Source of the DNA: Sphingomonas xanthus
Lineage (GTDB): Bacteria; Pseudomonadota; Alphaproteobacteria; Sphingomonadales; Sphingomonadaceae
Length of the DNA stretch: 64,000 nt
Reading direction: 5' to 3'
NCBI RefSeq assembly: GCF_007998985.1
Contig: NZ_CP041659.1
Span: 1,424,001 to 1,488,000, forward strand
How positions within the stretch are numbered: position 1 is the first letter of the stretch; each line of letters begins with the position of its first letter. The notes beneath the pieces were generated by a model. The model did no database searches and was not told the origin of the DNA. It saw nothing but the letters and a program-made list of their open reading frames with translations. Positions 1-9,132 of this stretch are shown here, in pieces. The translations under genes and the position numbers were made by a program.

Positions 1-2135
1 ATTTGTGTAAGAACAAACGTATAGGCTTCCGCCACTTCAAAGAGCGAATTCCACCGGCCCGACTTGCCGCCATGGCCGGCGCCCATGTTCATCTTCATCA
101 GCAGTAGGTTGTCGTCGGTCTTGGTGGCACGCAGCCTTGCAGTCCATTTCGCCGGTTCCCAATAGGTCACGCGCGGGTCGGTGAGGCCGCCGGTGATCAA
201 CATCGGCGGATAGGCCTGGGCGGTGACATTATCATAGGGGCTGTAGCTCTTCAGTAGCTTGAATGCCTCCGCGTCGCTGATCGGGTTGCCCCATTCTGTC
301 CATTCGCCGGGGGTCAGCGGGAGGGTATCGTCAAGCATCGTGTTGAGCACATCGACGAAGGGCACGTCGGCGACGACCGCGCCGTAAAGCTCGGGCGCCT
401 GGTTGACGATCGCACCCATCAGCTCGCCGCCGGCCGATCCGCCCTGCGCCGCGACACGGCCGGGCTTGGCATAGCCTGCATCGATCAGCCCCCGGGTGAC
501 GTCGACGAAGTCGTTGAACGTATTGGCACGCTTCTTGAGCTTGCCGTCGAGGAACCATTGATAGCCAAGGTCGTCGCCGCCGCGGATATGGGCGATGGCA
601 TAGGCGAAGCCGCGGTCGACCAGGCTCAGCCTGCTGGTCGAAAAGCTTGGCGGAATGGCATAGCCATAGGCGCCATACCCATAGACGAAGAGCTTTCCGG
701 TCCCGTCCTTCTTCATGTCTTTGCGACGCAGGATGGAGACGGGGACTTTGGCGCCGTCGCGGGCAGTCACCATCATCCGTTCGGTGACATAGAGCGACGG
801 ATCATAGCCCGACGGGATTTCCTGGACCTTGCGGACTTCCAGCTTCTTCGAGGCGGGATGGTAGTCGTAAACGGTCGCGGGCGTGACCATCGATGAATAG
901 CCGAGGCGATAGCTTTGAGGGGCATATTCCGGATTGCCGGAAAAGCCCGCGCTGTAACTGGCTTCGGCGAAGGGAACCCGCTCCTCGCGGCCGGAGGTAT
1001 AATCGCGCAGCACCAGCTGGTCGAGACCGTCTACCCGGCTGGTGATCAACAGATGGTCGCGGTGCGAGGTGATGCCGCGAAGGTAGGTGCGGTCACTTCC
1101 CGCCACCACCTCGGTCCATTCGCCCGGCGTCCGGGGATCGGCGGTGGCGATGCGGAAGTTGACGTGCTTGTCGTTGGTAAGAATCCACAGCTTGCCATGG
1201 GCGGCGTCGACTTCATACTGGACGTCGGCCTTGCGCGGCCGGACCAGCAGCTGGGGCGCGGTCGGATTGTCGGCGGGGACGAGGCGGACTTCGTTCGACG
1301 AATTATTGCCGGTCGCGATGATGATAAGGCTATCGTCGGTCGACCGGTCGACTCCCACTGAAAAGGCGATGTCTTCCTTTTCCTCGTAAAGCGTCACGGC
1401 CTTGGCGGGATTGTCGCCGACGCGGTGGTAACGGGCGCGGTAGCTGCGCCACTGGTCGTTGACCTCGGTGAACACCAGGCCCTTGCTGTCGCGGGTCCAG
1501 ACCGGATTGCCGATGCCGACCTCGGTCACCGTTTCGATGTCCTTGCCGCTGGCAAGGTCGCGAACGACCAGTTTGAACCGTTCCGAACCGTCATCGTCGA
1601 CCAGCGTGGCCAGCCGCTTGCCGTCGGGGCTGACCGAAAAGGCGCCAAGACGGAAATAATCCTTCCCTTCGGCCTCGGCGTTTTCGCTGAAGATCAGCGT
1701 GTCGGCCCCGCCGCCAACGGGCTTGCGATACCAATCGCGATATTGCGTTCCTTCCTTGAACGCCGACCAGTAGAGCCAATCGCCATCCTTGATCGGGACC
1801 GAGGCGTCATCTTCCTTGATGCGCCCCTTCATCTCTTCAAACAAAGTGTCGGTGAGCGCCTTGTGCGGCGCCATTGCCGCTTCGAAGTAGGCGTTTTCCG
1901 CCTTCAAATAGGCCAGCACGTCGGCGTCATCGACCTTCGGATAATCCTTGTCGCGAAGCCAGGCGAACGGATCCTCGACCCGGATCCCGTGCCGCTCATA
2001 GCTGAAGGGGCGCTGCTCGGCCTTGGGCGGGGGAGGGAGGGTCGATGCGTGGTTCATGGTCGCTTTCTGGGCAAGGGCGGAGGTCGATGCGAGGGAGGTG
2101 GCGGTCAGCGCCAACGCAACAGCGATGCTTTTCAT
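1..2135 (-). CDS. ptrB: Oligopeptidase B (S9A prolyl-oligopeptidase family), 3' end outside window
   Basis: Serine peptidase that cleaves short peptides after basic residues. The translation starts with a clear signal peptide (MKSIAVALALTATSLASTSALA, cut before QK), so this copy is probably periplasmic. A beta-propeller region follows, then the alpha/beta-hydrolase domain. The catalytic triad is visible: Ser567 in GGSAGGEL, Asp653 in GGLTDPRV and His688 in GAGHGG. About 711 codons lie in the window and the reading frame is still open at base 1, which fits a family length near 700, so only a few residues are missing. It is divergent from the aminopeptidase P gene, with a 95-base gap that must hold both promoters. 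The family call is firm; the substrate preference is from family knowledge. Confidence 0.95.
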   Translation of the reverse strand, partial: MKSIAVALALTATSLASTSALAQKATMNHASTLPPPPKAEQRPFSYERHGIRVEDPFAWLRDKDYPKVDDADVLAYLKAENAYFEAAMAPHKALTDTLFEEMKGRIKEDDASVPIKDGDWLYWSAFKEGTQYRDWYRKPVGGGADTLIFSENAEAEGKDYFRLGAFSVSPDGKRLATLVDDDGSERFKLVVRDLASGKDIETVTEVGIGNPVWTRDSKGLVFTEVNDQWRSYRARYHRVGDNPAKAVTLYEEKEDIAFSVGVDRSTDDSLIIIATGNNSSNEVRLVPADNPTAPQLLVRPRKADVQYEVDAAHGKLWILTNDKHVNFRIATADPRTPGEWTEVVAGSDRTYLRGITSHRDHLLITSRVDGLDQLVLRDYTSGREERVPFAEASYSAGFSGNPEYAPQSYRLGYSSMVTPATVYDYHPASKKLEVRKVQEIPSGYDPSLYVTERMMVTARDGAKVPVSILRRKDMKKDGTGKLFVYGYGAYGYAIPPSFSTSRLSLVDRGFAYAIAHIRGGDDLGYQWFLDGKLKKRANTFNDFVDVTRGLIDAGYAKPGRVAAQGGSAGGELMGAIVNQAPELYGAVVADVPFVDVLNTMLDDTLPLTPGEWTEWGNPISDAEAFKLLKSYSPYDNVTAQAYPPMLITGGLTDPRVTYWEPAKWTARLRATKTDDNLLLMKMNMGAGHGGKSGRWNSLFEVAEAYTFVLTQ

Positions 2136-2230
2136 CGGCGCAGTCAAGCAAGCCGAACCCGTCGCGTCCAGCGCAAAAGGGCGCTAGAGGGATGCAGCCC
2201 TTTCTGCTTGCCATCAAATAGGTTTTCCCA

Positions 2231-4030
2231 ATGTCCAGCTATGCCGATCGTCTCGCCGCCCTTCGTCAGCAACTCAAGGCCGACCGCCTCGACGGTTTCG
2301 TCGTTCCGCTGACCGACGAACATATGAGCGAATATGTCGGCAGCTATGCGCAGCGGCTCGAATGGTTGACCGGGTTCAAGGGCTCGGCCGGAAGCGCCGT
2401 CGTGCTGCCGGAAGAAGCGGCGATCTTCATCGACGGACGCTATACGGTCCAGGTCCGCCAGCAGGTCAGCGCGACCGAGTGGAGTTTCCAGTCGGTCCCC
2501 GAAACCAGCGTCGCCAAATGGTTGCAGGAAAATGCCCCCAACGGTGCCCGGATCGGCTACGATCCCTGGCTGCACACCGCCGAATGGGTGAAGCAGGCGA
2601 CCAAGTCTCTGGCCGCACGCGGCGCCGAACTGGTCGCGGTGGGCCGAAACCCGATCGACAAGGTTTGGGCGGACAAGCCCGATCCCAGCAAGGCGCGGCT
2701 GGTGGTCCAGCCGGAAGAATTGGCTGGGAAACCTTCCGCGGCGAAGCGGCACGACATGGCCGACTGGCTGGCGAGCGAGGGTGCGGACGTCGCCGTCCTG
2801 GCGGCGCTCGATTCGATAGCCTGGACCTTCAATGTGCGGGGCGCCGACGTTGATCACACGCCCGTCGCGCTGGCCTTTGCGCTGGTGCACAAGGATGGCA
2901 CCGCCGACCTGTTCGTCGATGGCGACAAGGTGGGTGAAGATGTGCGCGCCCATCTCGGTAATGGCGTGCGTCTGCATGAACGATCGGCATTCGAGGATGA
3001 ACTGACGGCGCTGGGCGGAAAGCTGGTCGCGGTCGACCCGGAACGGTCAGTGGCCGCGATCGCCCAGGCGCTGGAGCAGGGCGGCGCGCGGATTCTTGCG
3101 CGCCGCGACCCGGCGGTGTTGCCCAAGGCGACGAAAAATCCCGCAGAGATCGCCGGCCACAAAGCCGCCCAGGCGCGGGACGGCGCGGCGGTTTCCCGTT
3201 TTCTTAAATGGGTCGAGGAGGAGGCGCCCGGCGGCGGGGTCGATGAAATGATCGCCGCCGAAAAGCTGCTGTCGCTTCGTCACGAGCATGGCGACCTCAA
3301 GGATTTGTCGTTCGACACCATTTCTGCGTTCGGTCCTAACGGGGCGCTGCCGCACTATAAGGGTACCGCCGAATCCAACCTGCCGTTCACCCCGGGCACG
3401 CTCTATCTGGTTGACTCGGGCGGCCAGTATCGGGACGGGACTACCGACATCACCCGGACCGTGCCGATCGGCCAGCCGACCGCGGAGATGATCGATCGTA
3501 ACACCCGCGTCCTGCAGGGCCATATCGCCATCGCCACCGCCATTTTCCCTAAGGGAACGCGGGGGTCCCAACTCGACAGCTTCGCCCGGCGACCGCTGTG
3601 GGAAGCCGGCTGCGACTATGCCCATGGCACTGGCCATGGCGTCGGCGCATTCCTTGCGGTCCATGAAGGGCCGCAGCGCATCTCGCCGGTCGGAAGCTCC
3701 CAGTCGGGCGGCGATGAGCCGCTTCAGCCCGGCATGATCCTGTCCAACGAACCGGGCTATTACAAGGACGGCGAATATGGCATCCGGATCGAGAATCTGG
3801 TGCTGGTCGTCGAACGGCCGGTGGCTGGCGGCGATAAGGAAACGCTCGGGTTCGAGACGCTTACCTTCGTTCCCATCGACCGCCGCCTAATCGACGTTGC
3901 GATGCTTTCGGACCGGGAACTCGAATGGCTCAACAATTATCATGCCGAGGTGCTGGCCAAGATCGGCCCTCAGCTCGCGGGGGAAGATAAATCATGGCTG
4001 GAAAGGCAATGCGCGCCGCTCGTCCGCTAG
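2231..4030 (+). CDS. Xaa-Pro aminopeptidase (aminopeptidase P, M24B), three-domain form
   Basis: Metallopeptidase that removes the N-terminal residue from peptides with proline in position 2. At 599 residues it has two creatinase-like N-terminal domains, an M24 catalytic domain (about residues 320-540) and a short C-terminal M24_C segment, as in eukaryotic-type cytosolic aminopeptidase P and longer than E. coli PepP. The two-metal ligands are all present: Asp395, Asp406, His469, Glu507 and Glu521. No signal peptide is seen, so it should be cytoplasmic. With the neighbouring ptrB and pepN it forms a loose group of peptidases that would finish peptide degradation to amino acids. Confidence 0.95.
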   Translation: MSSYADRLAALRQQLKADRLDGFVVPLTDEHMSEYVGSYAQRLEWLTGFKGSAGSAVVLPEEAAIFIDGRYTVQVRQQVSATEWSFQSVPETSVAKWLQENAPNGARIGYDPWLHTAEWVKQATKSLAARGAELVAVGRNPIDKVWADKPDPSKARLVVQPEELAGKPSAAKRHDMADWLASEGADVAVLAALDSIAWTFNVRGADVDHTPVALAFALVHKDGTADLFVDGDKVGEDVRAHLGNGVRLHERSAFEDELTALGGKLVAVDPERSVAAIAQALEQGGARILARRDPAVLPKATKNPAEIAGHKAAQARDGAAVSRFLKWVEEEAPGGGVDEMIAAEKLLSLRHEHGDLKDLSFDTISAFGPNGALPHYKGTAESNLPFTPGTLYLVDSGGQYRDGTTDITRTVPIGQPTAEMIDRNTRVLQGHIAIATAIFPKGTRGSQLDSFARRPLWEAGCDYAHGTGHGVGAFLAVHEGPQRISPVGSSQSGGDEPLQPGMILSNEPGYYKDGEYGIRIENLVLVVERPVAGGDKETLGFETLTFVPIDRRLIDVAMLSDRELEWLNNYHAEVLAKIGPQLAGEDKSWLERQCAPLVR

Positions 4031-4152
4031 GACTGGTGGCACTAGGCTGGGTCTTGGCCTGCCTCTATCTGCTTGGTCCAAGGGTTGCGGTAAACCGCGG
4101 CCTGGACCTTGGCTATTCGCTGGCCGGCTGGGTCGGCTCGCTCTTTTCCTGA
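3994..4152 (+). CDS. Possible small membrane protein (52 aa), doubtful
   Basis: An ATG inside the last codons of the aminopeptidase P gene, in another frame, opens a 52-residue frame with a basic N-terminus and a hydrophobic stretch (LGLVALGWVLACLYLLG). A purine-rich GGGGGAAG lies about 8 bases upstream. It overlaps the tail of the convergent 42-residue gene at 4113-4241 by 40 bases. I do not recognise it, and a hydrophobic frame of this size can arise by chance in GC-rich DNA. Confidence 0.25.
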   Translation: MAGKAMRAARPLGLVALGWVLACLYLLGPRVAVNRGLDLGYSLAGWVGSLFS

Positions 4153-4241
4153 GGTTCGCGGGCCTGAGCCTTGCGCCTGCGCAGATTTTCGCGAAGCGCC
4201 GCTGCAAGCCGCTCGGCCTTGTCCTTGTCTGCCTTGGTCAT
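4113..4241 (-). CDS. Small basic hypothetical protein (42 aa)
   Basis: A 42-residue charged protein with no membrane segment. Its core, AERLAAALRENLRRRKAQAR, is a helical, arginine-rich pattern that I recall from short uncharacterised proteins conserved in alphaproteobacteria. Function is unknown. The charged, low-hydrophobic composition argues against a chance frame, but no strong Shine-Dalgarno sequence precedes the ATG. It lies between the aminopeptidase P gene and tRNA-Thr. Confidence 0.55.
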   Translation of the reverse strand: MTKADKDKAERLAAALRENLRRRKAQAREPQEKSEPTQPASE

Positions 4242-4332
4242 GCGCGATGCGCTAATATTCGCGCCGCGCGGGCGCAAGCGGGTTGACGGGCGGCAAGGGC
4301 TCGGCCATAGGCCCGCCCGTCTTCTCCGACAT

Positions 4333-4407
<75 letters not shown>

Positions 4408-4458
4408 TTTTCCCCAGTCGAGATTGACGCCCCGCGCGGCGGGAGCCATGCGCGGGCA

Positions 4459-5463
4459 ATGCGCTTCTTCTCCGACAATGCCGCCGCGGTCTGCCCGCAA
4501 GTCTTGCAAGCGCTCGGCGACGCAAACCGGCTCGATACCGCCTACGACGGCGATCAATGGTCCGCCCGGCTGGATGATGCCTTTTCCAACCTGTTCGAGA
4601 CCCCGGTTCGCGCGCTTTGGGTGAGCACGGGAACAGCGGCCAATTGCCTTGGTCTTGCGGCGCTGTGTCCGCCGCATGGGGCGATCCTGTGCCACGAGTT
4701 CGCGCACATCGAGCAGGACGAGGCCGGTGCGCCCGGCTTCTTTACCCATGGCGCCAAGCTGACGCTGCTTCCCGGCGCGGGCGCGAAGATAGATCCGGAC
4801 GCGGTCGAGGAGGCCTGCGGGCGGGTCCGCGCCGACGTTCACCAGGTGCAGCCGGCAGCGCTCAGCATTACCAATGCCACCGAATATGGGCTGAGCTACA
4901 GGCCAGCCGAGGTCGCCGCGCTGGGCGCCGTTGCCCGCCGCCACGGACTTGCCTTTCACATGGATGGCGCCCGCTTCGCCAACGCCATTGCCTTCACAGG
5001 TTCGGATCCGGCTGACGTCACTTGGCGTGCAGGCGTTGACGTACTGTCGTTCGGCTTCGTCAAGAACGGCGGGATGAACGCCGAGGCGCTGATCTTCTTC
5101 GATCCCGCGAGGGCCGAGGTCGTGCCGCGGCTGCGCAAGCGCGCCGGGCACCTCCAATCAAAGGGCCGCTATCTTGCGGCGCAGCTTCTGGCGATGCTCG
5201 AGAACGGGTTGTGGCTCGACAACGCCCGCGCCGCCAACGCGGCTGCCACCGCGCTGGCCGAAGCTGCGGGCCATGACCGGCTGGTTCATCCCGTCGAGGC
5301 CAATGAATTGTTCGTTCGCATGACGGCCGACGAGGCCGCGGCGATTCGCGCCCAGGGATTCGATTTCTATGACTGGGCGCCCGGAGAAGTCCGGTTGGTG
5401 ACCAGCTGGGACCAGGACATGGCAGCCGTCGGCCGGCTTGCCGACGCGATCCGCGCGCTGTGA
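4459..5463 (+). CDS. ltaE: Low-specificity threonine aldolase (PLP-dependent, beta-eliminating lyase family)
   Basis: Splits L-threonine and L-allo-threonine to glycine and acetaldehyde. The 334-residue length is typical. The N-terminal FFSDNAAAVCPQVL, the substrate-loop STGTAAN region, the aspartate of FHMDGARFANA and the PLP-binding Lys202 in GFVKNGG are all in place. The stop codon overlaps the GTG start of the following EamA transporter gene (GTGA), so the two are probably cotranslated; an exporter for amino acids would fit next to an amino-acid-degrading enzyme, but that link is inference. Confidence 0.93.
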   Translation: MRFFSDNAAAVCPQVLQALGDANRLDTAYDGDQWSARLDDAFSNLFETPVRALWVSTGTAANCLGLAALCPPHGAILCHEFAHIEQDEAGAPGFFTHGAKLTLLPGAGAKIDPDAVEEACGRVRADVHQVQPAALSITNATEYGLSYRPAEVAALGAVARRHGLAFHMDGARFANAIAFTGSDPADVTWRAGVDVLSFGFVKNGGMNAEALIFFDPARAEVVPRLRKRAGHLQSKGRYLAAQLLAMLENGLWLDNARAANAAATALAEAAGHDRLVHPVEANELFVRMTADEAAAIRAQGFDFYDWAPGEVRLVTSWDQDMAAVGRLADAIRAL

Positions 5464-6404
5464 ACGCAGGGTCCGTCGAGGGGCCGCGGATCGACGCGTC
5501 GATCATCATCCCCTTTGCCATTTTCACCATTGTCTGGGGATCGACCTGGATCATCATCCGCGACCAGATCGGTAGCGTCCCGCCGCAATGGTCGGTCGCC
5601 TATCGATTTGCCATTGCCGCGATCGCGATGGCGCTGGTCGCACGCTGGAAGGGCCAGTCCCTCAAGGCTGACCGCGGCATGCTGATCGCGGCGACGGTGC
5701 TTGGCGTCACGCAGTTCAGCGTCAATTTCAACAGCGTCTATCTCGCCGAACAATATATCACGTCGGGCGTGGTCGCGACGGTCTTCGCGCTGCTGCTGAT
5801 CCCCAACAGCCTCCTTGCCTGGGCGTTCCTCGGGCAAAGGCCCAGTCGCCGGTTCCTTGTGGCCGGCCTCGTCGCCGTTGCCGGCGTTGGCCTGCTGTTC
5901 ATCCATGAACTTCGCTCGAGCCCCGTCGCTTCGCGCCACATCGCAACCGGCCTGGGCCTCACGCTGCTCGGACTGCTCGGTGCGTCGGCGGCAAATGTTT
6001 ACCAGGCTGGGGATCGGGCGCGGCGCTACCCGTTGCTCGCCCTGCTCGCCTGGTCGATGGCCATTGGCGCAGTGCTCGATGCCGCGCTGGCCTTTATCGT
6101 GGCGGGGCCGCCGGTGGCCGAAGCGCGCATCGGCTATTGGGCCGGTGTCCTCTATCTCGCCCTGTTCGGGTCAGTGCTGTGTTTCGCCCTCTATTTCCCG
6201 GTCGTCCGCAAGATCGGGCCGGGCAAAGCGGCCTATTCCAGTGTTCTCGTGCCGATCATCGCGATGGCGCTGTCGACCCTTTTCGAAGCGTATCGCTGGA
6301 GCCCGCTGGCTATTGCCGGAGCGGTGCTGTCGCTCGGCGGAATGCTCCTTGCACTTGCCAGACGGCGGCGTCCAATGCTTGTGACCGCGCCCGACGCCGC
6401 CTAG
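5460..6404 (+). CDS. EamA-family (DMT) transporter
   Basis: Inner-membrane carrier of the drug/metabolite transporter superfamily with two EamA repeats and about ten hydrophobic segments over 314 residues. The opening FAIFTIVWGSTWIIIRDQ is a typical EamA first helix, and the second repeat begins near residue 160. The start is a GTG that overlaps the stop of ltaE by four bases, which decides the start. Substrate is unknown; members export amino acids, purines or other metabolites. The downstream pepN gene begins 11 bases after the stop, so all three genes may form one operon. Confidence 0.9.
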   Translation: MNAGSVEGPRIDASIIIPFAIFTIVWGSTWIIIRDQIGSVPPQWSVAYRFAIAAIAMALVARWKGQSLKADRGMLIAATVLGVTQFSVNFNSVYLAEQYITSGVVATVFALLLIPNSLLAWAFLGQRPSRRFLVAGLVAVAGVGLLFIHELRSSPVASRHIATGLGLTLLGLLGASAANVYQAGDRARRYPLLALLAWSMAIGAVLDAALAFIVAGPPVAEARIGYWAGVLYLALFGSVLCFALYFPVVRKIGPGKAAYSSVLVPIIAMALSTLFEAYRWSPLAIAGAVLSLGGMLLALARRRRPMLVTAPDAA

Positions 6405-6415
6405 ACGGGCAGGCC

Positions 6416-9019
6416 ATGTCCGATACTTTGGTCCACCCCGAAGCTCCGGCCGCGCCCGAGCATGTCGCCATCCACCGCAAGGATTATCGCCCGCCCGACT
6501 GGCTGGTGCCCAGCATCGCGCTTGAAGTCGATCTGGACCCGCAACGGACGACGGTGCGATCCCGGCTTATGGTAACGCGGAACGGCGACCATGGCCGGGC
6601 GCTGCGCCTTGCGGGAGACGAGCTAACGCCTCTTGAGGTTCGCGTCGACGGCGATGACGCGGACTGGGTGATGGACGGCAATGACCTGGTTGTGACCATC
6701 GAGCGCGACCGGGCGGAAGTCGAAACCACCGTCGCGCTCGTCCCTGCCGCCAATACGAAGCTGATGGGCCTCTACGCGTCCGGCGGAATCCTGTGCACGC
6801 AATGCGAAAGCGAAGGCTTCCGGCGGATCGCCTTCCATCCGGACCGGCCAGACGTTCTGTCGGTCTATTCGGTGAGGATGACCGCCGACCGTGCCTGTTT
6901 CCCGGTGCTGCTTGCCAACGGCAACCTGGTCGCGGCGGGCGAGGCCGGGGGGGGACTCCATTGGGCCCAGTGGGATGATCCCTTCCCCAAGCCCAGCTAT
7001 TTGTTCGCGATGGTCGCAGGCGACCTCCAGCCCAACCGCGACCGCTTCACGACGATGAGCGGGCGCGAGGTCGAACTCGCGATCTGGGTTCGCCAGATCG
7101 ACTTGCCGAAGACCGCCCATGCCATGGCCAGCCTCAAGGCTGCAATGCGCTGGGACGAGGAAACTTATGGGCGCGAATATGACCTCGACCTGTTCAACAT
7201 TGTCGCGGTCGACGATTTCAACTTCGGGGCGATGGAGAACAAGGGCCTCAACATCTTCAACTCGCGCTACGTGCTTGCCGATCAAGACACGGCGACCGAC
7301 AGCGACTTCGACAATATTGCCGGGGTGGTGGCCCATGAATATTTTCACAATTGGTCGGGCGACCGGGTTACCTGCCGCGACTGGTTCCAGCTTTCGCTGA
7401 AGGAAGGCTTCACGGTCTTTCGCGACCAGAGCTTTTCGGCCGACATGGGGTCTGCGGCGGTCAAGCGGATCGACGATGTCCGTGTGCTGCGCGCCGCCCA
7501 GTTTCCCGAAGATGCCGGACCGCTTGCCCATCCGGTGCGTCCCGAAACCTATATCGAGATCACCAACTTTTATACCGCGACGGTTTATAACAAGGGCGCC
7601 GAGCTGATCCGCATGATGCGGACGATCCTCGGCGACGAGGCGTATCGCAAGGGAAGCGATCTCTATTTCGACCGGCATGACGGCCAGGCCGCGACCTGCG
7701 AGGATTTCGTCCGGGCGATGGAGGATGCAAGCGGCGTCGACCTAGGCCAGTTCCGCTTATGGTACAGCCAGGCGGGCACTCCGCTTGTAGACGCGCGGCT
7801 CAGTCATGATCGCGACGCGGCCACAGCGACGCTGGAGCTTTCGCAATCGATCCCGGACACGCCCGGTCAGACCGGCAAGGCGCCGATGCTGCTGCCGCTG
7901 CGGACCGCATTGATCGGATCGGACAGCGGTGAGCCGATAGGGGAGGAGCGGCTGATCCTGCTCGGCACGGCGACGACGACGGTGCGTTTCGATGGCGTCA
8001 CCGAACCGCCGCTTCTGTCCATCAACCGCGATTTTTCGGCGCCCGTGAACCTTCGGGTCGAGCGGCGCGATGGGGAGCTTGAGCGGCTCGCGGAAGTCGA
8101 CCCTGATCCCTTCGCGCGATACGAGGCCGGGCAGGAGTTGATGTACCGCGTTCTGCTCGCCGGCGCATCGGGCGAAGCGGCCGATACCGCCCCGGTCATT
8201 GCCGCTGCGCGCGGGACTCTTGTCTCCGACACGCTCGATCCCGCCTTCAAGAGCGAGGCGCTGAGCCTGCCCGCCGAGAGCCTGATTGGCGATCGGATGC
8301 AGTGGGTGGACCCGGAGGCCATCCATCGCAGTCGCGATACGCTCCGCAGCGCGATCGGCAGCGAGCTGGGCGAACTGCTCGCCGCAGCCCAGGCCGTTGG
8401 CGCCGCGGGCCATGATCTGTCCCCCAAGGCCAAGGGGATTCGTCGGCTGAGGTCGGTGGCACTGTCCTTGATGGCGGCGGGGGACCCGCTGCGCGGCGCG
8501 GCCGCGGCCAAGGCGCAGTTCGATCTGGCCGATAATATGACCGACAGGCAGGGCGCGCTGCTGGTGCTTGCCAGCCTAGATTCGCCGGAACGGGAAGCGG
8601 CGTTCGATGCCTTTTACATACGCTATCGCGATGACAGCCTGGTCCTGGACAAATGGTTCGCCCTCCAGGCCGCGGCGCAGCGGCTGGACACGATCGAGGT
8701 GGTCGAAAAATTGGCGTCGCATCCCGACTTCACAGTCCGCAATCCCAACCGGTGGCGGGCATTGGTCGGCAATTTCGCGGCCAACCAATGGTGTTTCCAC
8801 GACCCGTCAGGCCGGGGCTACCGTTTCCTCGCCGACATGATCCTGGGCGTCGACCGGATCAATCCGCAAGTCGCGGCACGGCAAGTGTCGAGCCTGGGCC
8901 GCTGGCGACGGCTGGAGCCGGTCCGGGCAGCGTTGATGCAGGCCGAACTGGAGCGGATCGTGCAATCGCCCGGACTTAGCCGGGACGTGTTCGAACAGGC
9001 ATCGAAAAGCCTGGCCTAA
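6416..9019 (+). CDS. pepN: Aminopeptidase N (M1 family)
   Basis: Broad-specificity zinc aminopeptidase that removes N-terminal residues from peptides in the cytoplasm. The 867-residue length matches E. coli PepN. The GAMEN exopeptidase motif is at residues 271-275 and the zinc motif HEYFH at 307-311 with the third ligand Glu330 in LKEG. The C-terminal half is the all-helical PepN-type domain. The open frame extends further upstream, but the ATG at 6416 sits just after the EamA stop and gives the family length. Its end overlaps the convergent small gene at 9016-9132 by four bases. Confidence 0.96.
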   Translation: MSDTLVHPEAPAAPEHVAIHRKDYRPPDWLVPSIALEVDLDPQRTTVRSRLMVTRNGDHGRALRLAGDELTPLEVRVDGDDADWVMDGNDLVVTIERDRAEVETTVALVPAANTKLMGLYASGGILCTQCESEGFRRIAFHPDRPDVLSVYSVRMTADRACFPVLLANGNLVAAGEAGGGLHWAQWDDPFPKPSYLFAMVAGDLQPNRDRFTTMSGREVELAIWVRQIDLPKTAHAMASLKAAMRWDEETYGREYDLDLFNIVAVDDFNFGAMENKGLNIFNSRYVLADQDTATDSDFDNIAGVVAHEYFHNWSGDRVTCRDWFQLSLKEGFTVFRDQSFSADMGSAAVKRIDDVRVLRAAQFPEDAGPLAHPVRPETYIEITNFYTATVYNKGAELIRMMRTILGDEAYRKGSDLYFDRHDGQAATCEDFVRAMEDASGVDLGQFRLWYSQAGTPLVDARLSHDRDAATATLELSQSIPDTPGQTGKAPMLLPLRTALIGSDSGEPIGEERLILLGTATTTVRFDGVTEPPLLSINRDFSAPVNLRVERRDGELERLAEVDPDPFARYEAGQELMYRVLLAGASGEAADTAPVIAAARGTLVSDTLDPAFKSEALSLPAESLIGDRMQWVDPEAIHRSRDTLRSAIGSELGELLAAAQAVGAAGHDLSPKAKGIRRLRSVALSLMAAGDPLRGAAAAKAQFDLADNMTDRQGALLVLASLDSPEREAAFDAFYIRYRDDSLVLDKWFALQAAAQRLDTIEVVEKLASHPDFTVRNPNRWRALVGNFAANQWCFHDPSGRGYRFLADMILGVDRINPQVAARQVSSLGRWRRLEPVRAALMQAELERIVQSPGLSRDVFEQASKSLA

Positions 9020-9132
9020 AGCGTGGCGATAGGTCCAACGTACCGGTTGGCGCGATAAGCGAAGAAGGCTGCGATCAGGACCGCCGCGATTAGCAGCAAG
9101 GCGAACAGGGTGGCGCGGCGTTCGCGTTTCAT
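9016..9132 (-). CDS. 38-residue single-pass membrane peptide at the end of the Mla-type operon
   Basis: The frame encodes a basic N-terminus (MKRERRATL), one strongly hydrophobic helix (about residues 8-25) and a short tail. Its ATG overlaps the TGA of the upstream lipoprotein gene (ATGA), the same junction seen between other genes of this operon, which is the main evidence that it is real. It could be a small stabilising subunit of the MCE transporter, but nothing in the sequence proves this. I know of no named family. Confidence 0.6.
   Translation of the reverse strand: MKRERRATLFALLLIAAVLIAAFFAYRANRYVGPIATL

Noticed and set aside
6137..6415. Extended N-terminus of aminopeptidase N
   Set aside because: The extra codons overlap the EamA transporter gene in another frame and have no M1 similarity; the ATG at 6416 gives the family length.
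6623..7678. Minus-strand open frame of 351 codons
   Set aside because: Antisense to pepN across its GAMEN and HEXXH region; no family similarity.
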